Shown: positions 7,422 through 16,827 of the stretch, piece by piece
Numbering within the stretch: the stretch's first letter is position 1
How the letters are laid out: every line of letters begins with the position of its first letter
Origin: Planococcus glaciei
Lineage (GTDB): Bacteria > Bacillota > Bacilli > Bacillales_A > Planococcaceae
DNA length: 64,000 bases
Assembly: GCF_900099655.1 (NCBI RefSeq)
Contig: NZ_FNDC01000001.1
Location: forward strand, 1 to 64,000
Direction: 5' to 3'
Made by a program: the position numbers and the translations under genes
Notes under the pieces: generated by a model
What the model saw: only the letters and a program-made list of their open reading frames with translations
Databases searched by the model: none
What the model was told of the DNA's origin: nothing

Positions 7422-9428
7422 ATGAGTGAATTGCAAGACCTACTATCGAATAATCTCGTTTTCAACCACATCCCTTTTCCCATTATCATCATGGACAAAG
7501 ACGGGCTTGTTGTATGGTGCAACCGCCATGCGGAACGTGTTTTCCAAGTCGAATCCAGTTCCATTAAAGGGCAACTTTATCCTTATATGAACCCTGAAAA
7601 AGCTGCACTTTATAAACATTCTTGGGAAACGATTTTACATAGCAAAGAACCTGTCCGGTTTGAAGACGTGGAAGTTGGTTTAGGCACCGGCGGGCATACA
7701 TATACGACAATCGTCACAAAAGCGTTTGCCGCAGACGGCGAACAGTTTATCATGTCTATTTTTGAAGTGGATGAAGCGGATGAAGAAGGCTCAGCAAGCA
7801 GAGAATTGAACAGCTTGCGAAACGGACTGGACGACTCGTTCATGCTTTTGTATTTTGATGAAGACTTCCTGATTACGTATGCCAATCCCCTGTTTTTGAA
7901 ATTAAGCAAATGGACACCGAAACGCATTCTCGGCAAACCGATCTGGCAAATGTTCGGCGAAGCCGGAGAAGATGTCCATTTTGTTGAAACACTGACCGCA
8001 ACGCTGAAAAACGGCAAGGTCTGGAATGGGCAAGCCAAGAAACTGAAAAAAGACGGCGACGTCTATTGGGTGGATTTAACCGCCATTCCCATGCAAGTCA
8101 AAGGCGATGACACCTATTACATTTTCCTGGAGAAAGACATTACAGCTTCCAAAAATGCGCAACACCACCTCGAAGCCATCGCTTTCATCGATCCCATTAC
8201 GGGCCTCGAAAATCGGCATCGTCTGGAACAGGTGGTCAATGAATTCATTGAAGAACGCAAGCACTTCTCTTTTGTATACATGGATATTGACCGTTTCTAC
8301 ACATTGCAGGATGTATCGGATACCGATACGGAAAACGAACTTCTTGTTGAATTCACGAAACGTTTGCGGATGTATTTCTCTGACTCGATCATTACCCGCG
8401 CAGGGCTGCATGAATTTGCCTTGGTGACGCCGCTCAGCAATTGGTTTATCGAAGGATTCCTTCACTATTTGCAGCAGCATCCCATCTATATGCACGGCAC
8501 CGCAATTCCGTTGACCGTCAGCGGAGCCATTACACGGTATCCGGAAGACCAGCAATCGTTTGTCCATTTGATCAAAGCTTCGCATGCGACAATCAAAAAA
8601 GTGAAAGAACGCGGGGGCAGCGCCATTTCCGCCCTGACTTCCGATGACCACGAACGCCTTAACCGCACTTCCCTTATTGAACGGCGCCTGATCCATGCAC
8701 TGGACCGCCGCAACCTGCGCCTGCTTTACCAGCCTCAAGTCAATTTGAGCACCGGCAAAGTGGAAGGCGTGGAAGCGCTCGTGCGATGGGAAGACTCGGA
8801 AATCGGCATTGTGACGCCGGATGAACTGATTCCTATCGCTGAAGAAAGCGGCATGATCCATGAAATCGGCAGATTCGTTCTTGAAACAGTCTGCGCTCAG
8901 CAGAAAGAATGGAAATCACGCGGCATCAATTTGAACGTCAGCATCAACTCTTCAATCCGGGAATTCCGGGATAAGGACATGGCCAAAGTTTTTCTGGAAC
9001 AGCTTGCACTGAACGAAGGAGTCGCAAACTCGCTGACAATTGAAATCACCGAGAAATTCGCTTTGGAAGCAGAAGCGGAACAATCCATCATCAAACAGAT
9101 GAAACAGCTGCACCAAGCCGGCATTTCTTTCTCGCTAGATGATTTTGGCACCGGTTATGCGTCGTTCCGTTATATGCTCTTGCTGCCTATCTCCAGTTTA
9201 AAAATCGACCGTGACATCATTCAGTCCATTACCAAGCAGGAAAAAATGCAGAAAATGATTAAAGGCATGATCCAATTCGGCAAGAGCTTGGATTTCCAGG
9301 TAACCGCCGAAGGCGTTGAAACCAATGAACAGCTTGAATTGCTTCGCGCAATGGATTGCGATATCATTCAAGGCTATATTTCCGGGCGCCCGATGGAAGC
9401 CCACGATCTGGAAAAATGGTTGAACTAA
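7422..9428 (+). CDS. PAS-GGDEF-EAL protein, probable c-di-GMP phosphodiesterase
   Basis: 668 residues with no membrane segment: two PAS-like sensor domains (about 10-125 and 140-250), a GGDEF domain (about 255-410) and an EAL domain (about 425-665). The GGDEF signature is GLHEF, so diguanylate cyclase activity is not expected. The EAL domain keeps EALVRW, NVSINSS, EITE, DDFGTG, LKID, AEGVE and IQGY, the residues for metal binding and catalysis. The protein should therefore hydrolyse cyclic di-GMP under control of its PAS input, with the dead GGDEF as a possible GTP sensor. The ATG at 7422 follows AAAGGAG by 11 bases; the ATG at 7401 has no ribosome site. Confidence 0.88.
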   Translation: MSELQDLLSNNLVFNHIPFPIIIMDKDGLVVWCNRHAERVFQVESSSIKGQLYPYMNPEKAALYKHSWETILHSKEPVRFEDVEVGLGTGGHTYTTIVTKAFAADGEQFIMSIFEVDEADEEGSASRELNSLRNGLDDSFMLLYFDEDFLITYANPLFLKLSKWTPKRILGKPIWQMFGEAGEDVHFVETLTATLKNGKVWNGQAKKLKKDGDVYWVDLTAIPMQVKGDDTYYIFLEKDITASKNAQHHLEAIAFIDPITGLENRHRLEQVVNEFIEERKHFSFVYMDIDRFYTLQDVSDTDTENELLVEFTKRLRMYFSDSIITRAGLHEFALVTPLSNWFIEGFLHYLQQHPIYMHGTAIPLTVSGAITRYPEDQQSFVHLIKASHATIKKVKERGGSAISALTSDDHERLNRTSLIERRLIHALDRRNLRLLYQPQVNLSTGKVEGVEALVRWEDSEIGIVTPDELIPIAEESGMIHEIGRFVLETVCAQQKEWKSRGINLNVSINSSIREFRDKDMAKVFLEQLALNEGVANSLTIEITEKFALEAEAEQSIIKQMKQLHQAGISFSLDDFGTGYASFRYMLLLPISSLKIDRDIIQSITKQEKMQKMIKGMIQFGKSLDFQVTAEGVETNEQLELLRAMDCDIIQGYISGRPMEAHDLEKWLN

Positions 9429-9431
9429 TTA

Positions 9432-9478
9432 AAAAATCGGTATGGCCCTGGCATTAATCTGGGGTCATACCGATTTTT
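9432..9478. terminator. Bidirectional terminator
   Basis: AAAAATCGGTATG-CCC pairs with GGG-CATACCGATTTTT around the loop TGGCATTAATCTG. It separates the convergent EAL and ThrE genes, with A and T tracts on both sides. The stop codon of the minus-strand gene lies within it. Confidence 0.85.
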
Positions 9479-9921
9479 CGTTGTATCCGCTTTGCTTGCT
9501 GCTTAAAAACCGCTTGCATCAGCACTTCTGCAAAGACAAGCCCCATCGCAACAGCCCCTGAAATCATCAAGGCTTCGGAAGCGAATTTAATGGCCTCCAA
9601 ATAATTGTTTTCCACAATATTGCGCATGGCATTGTACGCTTTGCTTCCCGGAACGAGCGGAATGATGCCGGCAACACTGAAAATGATCATTGGCATGCGA
9701 AACTTTTTCGCCAATAAATGGGCCACAAGCGCAACGCCGAACGCACCCGCAAAAGTCGCCTGGACAGGATCGCCCAGCAAAAGCTCGTAACTCCGGTAAA
9801 TCAGCCAGCCGGTCATGCCGACCAGCCCACAGCTGATTAAGGTGCGATGCGGTGTATTGAAAATCACGCCAAAGGCGCCAGCCGCCAGAAAACTAAGAAA
9901 CGCCTCTAATGGCCAATTCAT
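9454..9921 (-). CDS. Threonine/serine exporter family, small subunit (ThrE_2)
   Basis: 155 residues with four to five membrane helices, containing the VPGSKAY segment typical of the ThrE_2/DUF3815 family (Escherichia coli YjjB type). In Corynebacterium ThrE this part is fused to the larger domain; here it is the second gene of a pair, 11 bases after the larger subunit. The pair probably exports small amino or dicarboxylic acids. GGAGGAGATGGA precedes the ATG. Confidence 0.85.
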   Translation of the reverse strand: MNWPLEAFLSFLAAGAFGVIFNTPHRTLISCGLVGMTGWLIYRSYELLLGDPVQATFAGAFGVALVAHLLAKKFRMPMIIFSVAGIIPLVPGSKAYNAMRNIVENNYLEAIKFASEALMISGAVAMGLVFAEVLMQAVFKQQAKRIQRKIGMTPD

Positions 9922-9932
9922 TCCATCTCCTC

Positions 9933-10688
9933 CTAAAATGATAATACGAGCGCGATGCCGCCCCCGATGGCAAATGCCGTCAAGAATGCTTCGGCCCCTT
10001 TTGACAACCCGGAAACAAAATGACCGGCCATCAAATCACGCACAGCATTGGTAATGAGCAGACCCGGGACCAGCGGCATGATCGATCCGATGATGATGGT
10101 ATCCCGGTCGATGCCAAATCCGGAATAGACAGCTAATATGGCCAATATCCCGATTGCCAAAGACCCGATAAATTCTGCAAAAAACTTCACCCGGGTTCTT
10201 TCCAAAATCGTCTCCACGATAATAAATCCCGTACCTCCAAAAACAAACGCAAACGGCAAATCGTTCCAGCTGCCGCCAAGCAAAATCAAGAAACAGCCGC
10301 TTGCCGTGGCAGCTGCCAGGACTTGCAGCCACATGTTAAATTTATAATTGGTTTGATCGATTTCCTCTAATTCCTCATACGCTTGCTGAAGCGTCAACTC
10401 TTGTGCAACCAGTTTCCTTGAAACTGCATTGACCAGCGCTACCCGCTCCAAATCGGTCTGGCGTGCGTTGATGCGGACAAAACGAGTTGGGAGTTCGTCG
10501 CTCGGTGAAAACATAATGCCGGTCGGCGTCACAAAACAATGGGAATTCGTCATTTTTTGGGAAACGGCCATCCGGATCATCGTATCCTCCACGCGATACG
10601 TTTCCGCTCCATTTTCCATCAATATTTTACCTGCTAGCAAAAAACAATCCAGGGCAAGCTCGCGCCTTGTTTCTCCAGTTTGAACCAC
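9933..10688 (-). CDS. Threonine/serine exporter family, large subunit (DUF1212, YjjP-like)
   Basis: 251 residues. A soluble N-terminal part (about 1-115; ENGAETYRVEDTM is a family hallmark) is followed by five hydrophobic helices, with PLVPGLLITNAVRDL near the C-terminus. It forms the first gene of a two-gene exporter operon. No amino-acid regulator is adjacent. The family assignment is firm, the substrate is not. Confidence 0.86.
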   Translation of the reverse strand: MVQTGETRRELALDCFLLAGKILMENGAETYRVEDTMIRMAVSQKMTNSHCFVTPTGIMFSPSDELPTRFVRINARQTDLERVALVNAVSRKLVAQELTLQQAYEELEEIDQTNYKFNMWLQVLAAATASGCFLILLGGSWNDLPFAFVFGGTGFIIVETILERTRVKFFAEFIGSLAIGILAILAVYSGFGIDRDTIIIGSIMPLVPGLLITNAVRDLMAGHFVSGLSKGAEAFLTAFAIGGGIALVLSF

Positions 10689-10725
10689 TTGCTTTCCCCC
10701 TTAACTTTTATCCCGTTGTAACGGA

Positions 10726-10760
10726 CAATCAGCGAAAGATGTGTGATCCTTCACTGATTG
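10726..10760. repeat. Degenerate palindromic intergenic element
   Basis: CAATCAG (10726-10732) and CTGATTG (10754-10760) form the outer arms of an imperfect hairpin, followed by ATTTCATTTTATT. A second block near 39808-39840 has CAATCA, an inner GGGGATG/CATCCCC stem and GTTTCACTTTATC after it. The two look like decayed copies of one intergenic element, with the first keeping the outer arms and the second the inner stem. Confidence 0.4.
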
Positions 10761-10793
10761 ATTTCATTTTATTCCTCATGATAGCGTATTTCG

Positions 10794-10830
10794 CCAAAAA
10801 ATTAAACGCCCCCAAGTTACAGGGGCGTTT
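10794..10830 (-). terminator. Intrinsic terminator of alcohol dehydrogenase gene
   Basis: AAACGCCCC pairs with GGGGCGTTT around CAAGTTACA; on the minus strand the stem is followed by TTTAATTTTTTGG. It lies about 30 bases past the dehydrogenase stop codon. Confidence 0.85.
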
Positions 10831-10861
10831 GATTCTACGAAATTATAGCATACTTTCAGCT

Positions 10862-12001
10862 TTACGGTTTCAAGACGACTTTCGTGCAGTCATCTGTGTG
10901 GTCATTGAAGATTTGGTAAGCGTCGCTCGCTTTTTCGAGCGGCATGATGTGTGAAATGATTTCGCGCGGGTCAAACTCGCCGTTTTCGATTTTTTCATAA
11001 AGCATCGGCATCAAATGAATCACCGGTGCCTGGCCCATTTTCATCGTCACATTGCGCTCAAAAATATTGCCAAGCGGGAATTGATTGTATTTTAGTCCAT
11101 AAACCCCTGTCAATTGAATGACACCGAATTTGCTGACAGCGTCTTTCGCAATATCGATTGCACTTAATGTTCCGCCTTGCAGCATCAATTTCTGCTGGAT
11201 CGCTTCAGCTGCAGATTTCTTGCCGTCCATTCCGACACAGTCGATGACAACTTGTGCGCCGCCGCTTGTGATTTCGTGGATGAACGCACCCATATTATCG
11301 TGCTGTGTGAAATCGAATACTTCTACATTGTTCATCTTTTTCGCCAGTTCCATGCGGTAAGGAATTTCATCGACCGCAATGACGCGTTTAGCGCCTTTCA
11401 TCCAAGCAAACTTCTGGGTCATCAAGCCGATTGGCCCACATCCTAAAACGACAACGGTGTCGCCTTGCTTCACCCCTGCGTTCTCAACACTCCACCAAGC
11501 GGTCGGGAGTACATCCGATAAAAACAATACCGATTCATCTTCAAGTTCCGATGATTCCGGAATAACGAAAGGCATAAAATTCCCATAAGGTACGCGCAAA
11601 TATTCCGCTTGTCCGCCCGAATAGTCCCCGTAGCGCTCTGTAAAGCCAAAGTATCCGCCAGTATCGAAATGAGGATTGCCGTTTGAATTATCGCATTGGC
11701 TTTCCATGTCATGGCTGCAATAGAAGCAATGTCCGCAACTTACGTTGAACGGCAGCACGATGCGGTCGCCTTTTTTCACCTTGGTCACTTCAGGCCCTAC
11801 TTCTTCTACGATTCCCATTGGTTCATGTCCGATTACATAATCTTTTCTTGCAGGCAATGCTCCTTGATAAATATGCAAATCAGATCCACAAATTGCTGTC
11901 GATGTGATTTTGACGATAATATCATCTTTTTTCTCGATTTCCGGATCTTTCACATTTTTCACTTGCATATCTTTTACGCCTTGAAAAGTTACTGCTTTCA
12001 T
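10862..12001 (-). CDS. Zinc-dependent alcohol dehydrogenase (MDR family)
   Basis: 379 residues with the full medium-chain dehydrogenase pattern: catalytic zinc ligands in AICGSD and GHEPMG, four structural-zinc cysteines in CGHCFYCSHDMESQC, and a Rossmann motif GCGPIG near residue 190. The subfamily resembles Bacillus AdhB and glutathione-independent formaldehyde dehydrogenases, so the substrate may be an alcohol or aldehyde; that cannot be fixed here. The start at 12001 follows GGAGGGATATGG. The longer open frame upstream has no ribosome site. It is a single gene with its own terminator. Confidence 0.88.
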   Translation of the reverse strand: MKAVTFQGVKDMQVKNVKDPEIEKKDDIIVKITSTAICGSDLHIYQGALPARKDYVIGHEPMGIVEEVGPEVTKVKKGDRIVLPFNVSCGHCFYCSHDMESQCDNSNGNPHFDTGGYFGFTERYGDYSGGQAEYLRVPYGNFMPFVIPESSELEDESVLFLSDVLPTAWWSVENAGVKQGDTVVVLGCGPIGLMTQKFAWMKGAKRVIAVDEIPYRMELAKKMNNVEVFDFTQHDNMGAFIHEITSGGAQVVIDCVGMDGKKSAAEAIQQKLMLQGGTLSAIDIAKDAVSKFGVIQLTGVYGLKYNQFPLGNIFERNVTMKMGQAPVIHLMPMLYEKIENGEFDPREIISHIMPLEKASDAYQIFNDHTDDCTKVVLKP

Positions 12002-12063
12002 CCATATCCCTCCGTTTTTTTCAGAATACTTTTCTTCTTCCCTTTTTCTGCTAATGGAAAACG

Positions 12064-12099
12064 TCAAAAAAACAGGCGAAAAGTTTCTTCGCCTGTTTT
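12064..12099 (-). terminator. Intrinsic terminator of beta-propeller gene
   Basis: AAAACAGGCGAA pairs with TTCGCCTGTTTT, followed on the minus strand by a run of T, just past the beta-propeller stop codon. Confidence 0.85.
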
Positions 12100-12103
12100 C
12101 CGC

Positions 12104-14251
12104 TTAATAGCTTAAGGTATTCAATAAACCAAAGGTATCGCTATCGTAACTTTTCACTTCGCTGTTCGCTACAGTAAACAAGGTATCACCGATGGAAAGG
12201 ATGCGCTGGACACTGGTTTCCCAGTCTTCATACGGCATATCAGCTTTCGCCATCAAATTAGCCGCTTCGCTGATGCCTTCCGGTGTGATGGTATAGACCA
12301 TTGCTCCTTGTGCTTCAAAGTTAACATCGCCCCCGGCCGCTTCTTCATACATCGTCACCGGGAAGCCAAACAAATCCGATTCCGGATGGACGAATAAGGC
12401 TTTGTGGTCGTATTGCAACGGCGAATAAGTGCCGCGGCCGCCGATGATTTCCGTATCTTTCTCCTGAGGATTGGCGAAATCACTGACATCAAACAAGGAG
12501 ATTTTCATGCCCCCTGTAACGACCATCGGCTCTCCGTCTTTGACAGGTTCTAGCTTGGTGTCGGAGCCAAATCCGATCAAGTGATTTTCATCCAGCGGAT
12601 GCAGGTAATTGGAGAAGCCAGGTATTTTCAATTCGCCCAGGACTTTTGGAGAAGACGGAACAGAAACATCAATAACGAATAAGGGATCCGTTTCTTTGAA
12701 CGTCACCATATACGCCGTATCTCCGATAAAGCGGGCGGAATAGACTCGCTCCCCTTTAGCGAGGTCTTCTACAGACCCTACTTGCTTCATGCCGCTGTCA
12801 AGGATGAACAAATGGTTTTTGGAAGGGGCGGCTTCGTCCCATGCTATGCCTTCGGTCGTTACGACCCGGAAATGCCCGCGGTACTCATCCATTGAAAATT
12901 GGTTGAGCAGCGTTCCGGTTACTTCACTTGATGCCTGGAACTGGACATCCGTCCCATTGAGCATGAACTTGAAGATTTCTGTATTGGCAAATTGCGGCAT
13001 CCAAATGGCCATGCTGGCGTCGCCTTCTACGTTTTGTTCATCAATCGGCATATAATGAGACGCCGTTAAATACAACGATTCTTCCGTCATATACAGCTGC
13101 TCGCTGCCGCCTAAAAAACCTTTTGTTGAAACGGCATTTTGTTCAGGCTGCGACAAGTCGATAGCCGTTATGATGCTGTAGCTGCCTTCCATCGACCCCG
13201 GCAAGATGGAAATATTCTCAAAAGCCATTGGCTGAAGCTCACCATCCCCTTCCGAATCATAGGTATGCGGCCGCAATTCGCCATTATCCTGCTCTTCAAT
13301 GGCCCAGAAATCGGGATACACATTGGTGACATAATACAAAATATTGTTTGTCAGTCGTGCATTATTCAAATTGCCTTCTGTCCCGAATTCACGGAGTTCC
13401 TGCGGTGCTGCCGGGTCCGCGATATCATAAAGATAAACGGAAACCAGGCCGATTTGCGATTGATAATTTGGGATGGTGCCTTCAAACGGAATGGCTGTGT
13501 AACGGCTGCCTATTACAACCAGTGTATCGCCTGATATAAACAGCTGCTGCGGATACATCTCCTGTTCGAATTTGATTTCGCTTGCGATGCTCATGGCTTT
13601 CGGATTGCGCACATCCGTAATGAGAACCCGGGAATCGCTGATTGAGTAGATGTATGAGCCGTCCGTTTTCACTAAATCGGCTTCGTCCACTCCTTCTACT
13701 TGGTTATTGGTCGTTGAATGTTCGCCGCCGCTTTCTGTTCCTCCGCTGGTGGCACTGCTGTCGGCGGACTCTTCCGTAACGCCGCCTTCGTTGTTAAACA
13801 TGCCAGGCTGTTCGTTATTTTTCTGCAGTTCCAGCAACTGCGCAAAATAAGCTTTTAATTCTTCTTCGCTCGCCAGCGTTTTAATTTCTTCCTGGACGCT
13901 GAATGCCACTTCCTTAATATCCAGCGACTTTAAAAAATCTCTCTGCAACGCCGACTTTTTGATATGAAGTGTGTAATTGCCGATTGGAATTTGGGGAATC
14001 TCAATCGATTTGCCGTTTGGATGAAGTGCCATCTCGACTTCAACCGGTTCCCCGCTTTCATCCGTCAAGTACAAATCTCCTCGTTCGATGGCTTCCGGAT
14101 CGAGCGCTGAAGAAAAGTTTGCCCGCCATCCTTGTTCCGCTAAGGCAACGGAAGAAGCATTTACCGATACCTTATCGTTCATCCATACAAACGACAACGC
14201 AATAGCCGCAATGGCTGCTGCAACCAATAGCCAAATACTCCTTTTCTTCAT
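12104..14251 (-). CDS. Secreted beta-propeller domain protein
   Basis: 715 residues. An N-terminal signal/anchor helix (about 5-23) is followed by an Ig-like SbsA-type module (about 30-105, with RANFSSALDPEAI), a low-complexity Ser/Gly linker, and from about residue 170 a beta-propeller of the family annotated as secreted C-terminal beta-propeller. TNNQVEGVDEADLVKTDG is its characteristic opening, with repeated VxDVxxPxxP strands after it. The protein should sit on the outer face of the membrane. No catalytic residues are evident; a scaffold or binding role is likely. GGCGGAGG lies 5 bases before the ATG. Confidence 0.85.
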   Translation of the reverse strand: MKKRSIWLLVAAAIAAIALSFVWMNDKVSVNASSVALAEQGWRANFSSALDPEAIERGDLYLTDESGEPVEVEMALHPNGKSIEIPQIPIGNYTLHIKKSALQRDFLKSLDIKEVAFSVQEEIKTLASEEELKAYFAQLLELQKNNEQPGMFNNEGGVTEESADSSATSGGTESGGEHSTTNNQVEGVDEADLVKTDGSYIYSISDSRVLITDVRNPKAMSIASEIKFEQEMYPQQLFISGDTLVVIGSRYTAIPFEGTIPNYQSQIGLVSVYLYDIADPAAPQELREFGTEGNLNNARLTNNILYYVTNVYPDFWAIEEQDNGELRPHTYDSEGDGELQPMAFENISILPGSMEGSYSIITAIDLSQPEQNAVSTKGFLGGSEQLYMTEESLYLTASHYMPIDEQNVEGDASMAIWMPQFANTEIFKFMLNGTDVQFQASSEVTGTLLNQFSMDEYRGHFRVVTTEGIAWDEAAPSKNHLFILDSGMKQVGSVEDLAKGERVYSARFIGDTAYMVTFKETDPLFVIDVSVPSSPKVLGELKIPGFSNYLHPLDENHLIGFGSDTKLEPVKDGEPMVVTGGMKISLFDVSDFANPQEKDTEIIGGRGTYSPLQYDHKALFVHPESDLFGFPVTMYEEAAGGDVNFEAQGAMVYTITPEGISEAANLMAKADMPYEDWETSVQRILSIGDTLFTVANSEVKSYDSDTFGLLNTLSY

Positions 14252-14309
14252 AGTCGCCTCCGCCTTTCAAACCGCTCTTTTCCCATTAGACAGGAAATAC
14301 CGGAAAAAG

Positions 14310-15506
14310 TTACAGAATTCCTTCGAAATTTTTCAGGCTCGATTGGAAGGTCTGGAAAAACACATCAGGAGCATGCACTGTTTTTCCGCCGCCTTGTGCC
14401 AACTGAGCATTGCCGCCGCCTTTTCCATCGGTCAGCTGAAGAAGTTCCTGCAAGACATTTTTCATATTGCCTTCCGCTTCTTCGCCTTTCGCACAAACAA
14501 AACGGATGCTTTCGTCTTCAGTGATCAAAAACAACAGCGCTGCTGCAGGATGATTGGCAATCGTTAAGCGCGCCAATTGCTGCACTTCTTTTACCGGCCG
14601 GCCGGAAAACACTTGCTGGATGATCCCGCTGCCGCTCTCCGGCTGAATCATCTGTGCTTCTGCTTCGAGCAATTTAGTCCGCAATTCTTTCATTTCCTTG
14701 TCCTGATCCGCTTTTTCGCGCAGCAGTGCATCTGCCGCTGCCGGCAAATCAGCCAGCGGGGCGTTGAGTTTTTGCACCAATTCATTGGTTTGATCGAGCA
14801 GCAAATTGAAGTGGGCCATCGCCCGGTTTCCGCATAAGAAATACAAACGGATGCCGCCTTTCGCTTTTTCTGTTCCGATGATCTTGATCATTCCGATGTC
14901 TGCTGTATTTTTGGGATGGGTGCCGCCGCACGCATTCAAATCGACTCCATCAATTTTCACGAGCCGGATATCTCCCGTTACCGCCGGCGGCTTTCTTAAT
15001 GCCATCGTTTGCGCTTGGCTCTCCGAAATCCATTGTGTCGAAATCGGCAGGTGTTTCTGGATAATTTCATTCGCAGTCTGTTCTGCTTGCTCCAGCTGGA
15101 TATTGGAAATCTGCGGCGCATTCAAATCGATCGATACCCGCTCTTCCCCTAAATGGAAACTGGCCGTCTTCAGCTGATGATGATCGTCCAAAACAGCACT
15201 TAAAACATGTTGTCCGGCATGCTGCTGCATATGGTCCCAGCGGCGATTCCAATCAATTTCCGCTTTAAAGCTCCCTGCTGGCAGCGGATCCGCCGTGTAA
15301 TGCCGGATCTCATCTTCAACGCTCTGCACATCCAATACCCGGACTTCGCCAATGTAGCCGGTATCGGACGGCTGCCCGCCTCCTTCCGCATAAAAACAAG
15401 TTTGATCCAAAATGGCATAAGTTCCGTTCTCGTCTTCGCCGCTTGCAACGATGCTGGCCATTGTTTCCGAGAGTTCCGAATCCTCGTAATAAAGTTTTGA
15501 TGTCAT
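14310..15506 (-). CDS. Alanyl-tRNA editing protein, AlaX-L type
   Basis: 398 residues. The N-terminal half has the AlaRS second additional domain, with zinc ligands in QQHAGQHVLSA and NACGGTH. The C-terminal part carries a coiled-coil linker (about 255-290) and a DHHA1 domain with GKGGGNAQLAQGGG. Proteins of this kind hydrolyse Ser- or Gly-tRNA(Ala) mischarged by alanyl-tRNA synthetase. The aminoacylation domain is absent, so it is a free-standing editing factor and not AlaS. FYAEGGGQPSDTG near residue 38 is the usual family opening. It is monocistronic. Confidence 0.9.
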   Translation of the reverse strand: MTSKLYYEDSELSETMASIVASGEDENGTYAILDQTCFYAEGGGQPSDTGYIGEVRVLDVQSVEDEIRHYTADPLPAGSFKAEIDWNRRWDHMQQHAGQHVLSAVLDDHHQLKTASFHLGEERVSIDLNAPQISNIQLEQAEQTANEIIQKHLPISTQWISESQAQTMALRKPPAVTGDIRLVKIDGVDLNACGGTHPKNTADIGMIKIIGTEKAKGGIRLYFLCGNRAMAHFNLLLDQTNELVQKLNAPLADLPAAADALLREKADQDKEMKELRTKLLEAEAQMIQPESGSGIIQQVFSGRPVKEVQQLARLTIANHPAAALLFLITEDESIRFVCAKGEEAEGNMKNVLQELLQLTDGKGGGNAQLAQGGGKTVHAPDVFFQTFQSSLKNFEGIL

Positions 15507-15706
15507 AATAACAACCCTCTTTCTTTTTGAATAGCTCCCTCTCTTTAGTTTACAGGGAATGGATTAGTGGAAAATAAGAAATGAAAAAAGAATTAATCAG
15601 TGGAACGTTTTTCCACCTGATTATCCTTTGGTGCAGCGAAGCCTTGCTGGAAATAGAAGGCGTTTTCTGCCCTGTACGTTACGTTAACTACTAGGAGGGT
15701 TTACGC

Positions 15707-16624
15707 ATGCCGAGATTTGAACGTTCGGTTTTATTGTATAACGGCGCAGCAGGTGCGTCTACGAGTGAGACAGTCCTTCCTTTGGCTGTTCCGGCTTTGG
15801 CCAGAGCTTCCAAAAAGCTGGAACTGGTTCAAACCCATTCAAAAGAGGAATTTGAAGAAGCTTGCAAAAACGCGGCAGATTCAGCAGATGTTCTCTTTGT
15901 AGCTGGAGGAGACGGGACCGTCCATACCGCTGTCCAAGTACTGTCCAGCCTGGAAAAAGCTCCGATTCTTGGTATTCTTCCGAGCGGAACATGCAATGAT
16001 TTTGCCCGTACGCTTACCATTCCGATGGCGCTTGATGCAGCCGCAGAAGAACTGATTGAGGGCGAAGTGAAAGAAATTGATTCCGCCCGGATCAACGATC
16101 ACTCGTTCTTGAATTTTGCCGGCATCGGGCTGATTGCCGACGCATCATTGAACATCGATCCGGACTTGAAAGATCGCTACGGCAAACTGAGTTATTTCAT
16201 GAGTGCCCTTCAAACCATGCGGCAATCTGAAAACTTTTCCATTTTCATGGAAATCGATGGCGTGCATTATACGGAAGAAGGCGCCGCTGTGCTGATTATG
16301 AACGGCAAATCGATCGGCACCCATACATTCCCGCTCAGTACCATCGATCCGGCCGATGGCTTGCTTGATATATTCATCATCCAGACGCCGTCTATCGCCG
16401 CCATCCGCGAGTGGTTTTCACTGTCACAGCCGGATGTTTCCCCTGAAGAACTCGACCACATCACCCATCACCAGGGGAAGCATATTGTCATCCGGACGGA
16501 AAACGAAATGGACGTGGACACGGACGGGGAAATTTACTTGAAAACACCGGTCACGATTGAAATTCAGCCGAAGAAATTGGAGATGCTCGTTCCTAGAACG
16601 CCGGAAGAGACTGCCATTTCATAA
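15707..16624 (+). CDS. Diacylglycerol/lipid kinase family protein (YtlR/YegS-like)
   Basis: 305 residues with the catalytic-domain motif VAGGDGTVHTA near residue 65, ILPSGTCNDFAR at about 95, and a C-terminal beta domain holding DTDGE. These are hallmarks of DagK/YegS lipid kinases, which phosphorylate diacylglycerol or related lipids at the membrane. It resembles Bacillus YtlR more than the housekeeping DgkB, but the lipid is unknown. CTAGGAGGG lies 8 bases before the ATG. It stands alone between divergent and convergent neighbours. Confidence 0.87.
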   Translation: MPRFERSVLLYNGAAGASTSETVLPLAVPALARASKKLELVQTHSKEEFEEACKNAADSADVLFVAGGDGTVHTAVQVLSSLEKAPILGILPSGTCNDFARTLTIPMALDAAAEELIEGEVKEIDSARINDHSFLNFAGIGLIADASLNIDPDLKDRYGKLSYFMSALQTMRQSENFSIFMEIDGVHYTEEGAAVLIMNGKSIGTHTFPLSTIDPADGLLDIFIIQTPSIAAIREWFSLSQPDVSPEELDHITHHQGKHIVIRTENEMDVDTDGEIYLKTPVTIEIQPKKLEMLVPRTPEETAIS

Positions 16625-16639
16625 AAGGCACAGGAAAAA

Positions 16640-16682
16640 GGGCTGTCCAATAAGTCGAGTAATAGACTTATTGGACAGCCCC
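16640..16682. terminator. Long hairpin terminator between convergent genes
   Basis: A 17-bp perfect stem, GGGCTGTCCAATAAGTC with its complement, loop GAGTAATA. The flanking tract is better on the minus strand (CTTTTTCC) than on the plus strand, so it may stop both transcripts. Confidence 0.8.
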
Positions 16683-16787
16683 TTGCTTCTAAAAAAGGAT
16701 GTGGTAATACTATTGCTCCTGTTTCTGCATCGCTTCGCTAGCTTCGAAACATAAAAGAGCGTTGCATCGCTGCGCTAGCTTCGTCGC

Positions 16788-16826
16788 AAAGGAGTTGTCC
16801 CAAATTATTTTTGGGACAACTCCTTT
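16788..16826 (-). terminator. Hairpin after acyl-CoA dehydrogenase gene
   Basis: A 17-bp stem, AAAGGAGTTGTCCCAAA with its complement, directly after the TAG stop codon. No U tract follows on the minus strand, so it may protect the 3' end or act together with the hairpin at 16640-16682. The spacer 16720-16787 holds two related copies of GCATCGCTKCGCTAGCTTCG. Confidence 0.6.
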
Positions 16827-16827
16827 C

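Noticed and set aside
16720-16787. Possible small RNA or mobile element between the lipid kinase and acyl-CoA dehydrogenase
   Set aside because: Only a short duplicated word (GCATCGCTKCGCTAGC) is visible; no promoter or complete structure could be supported.
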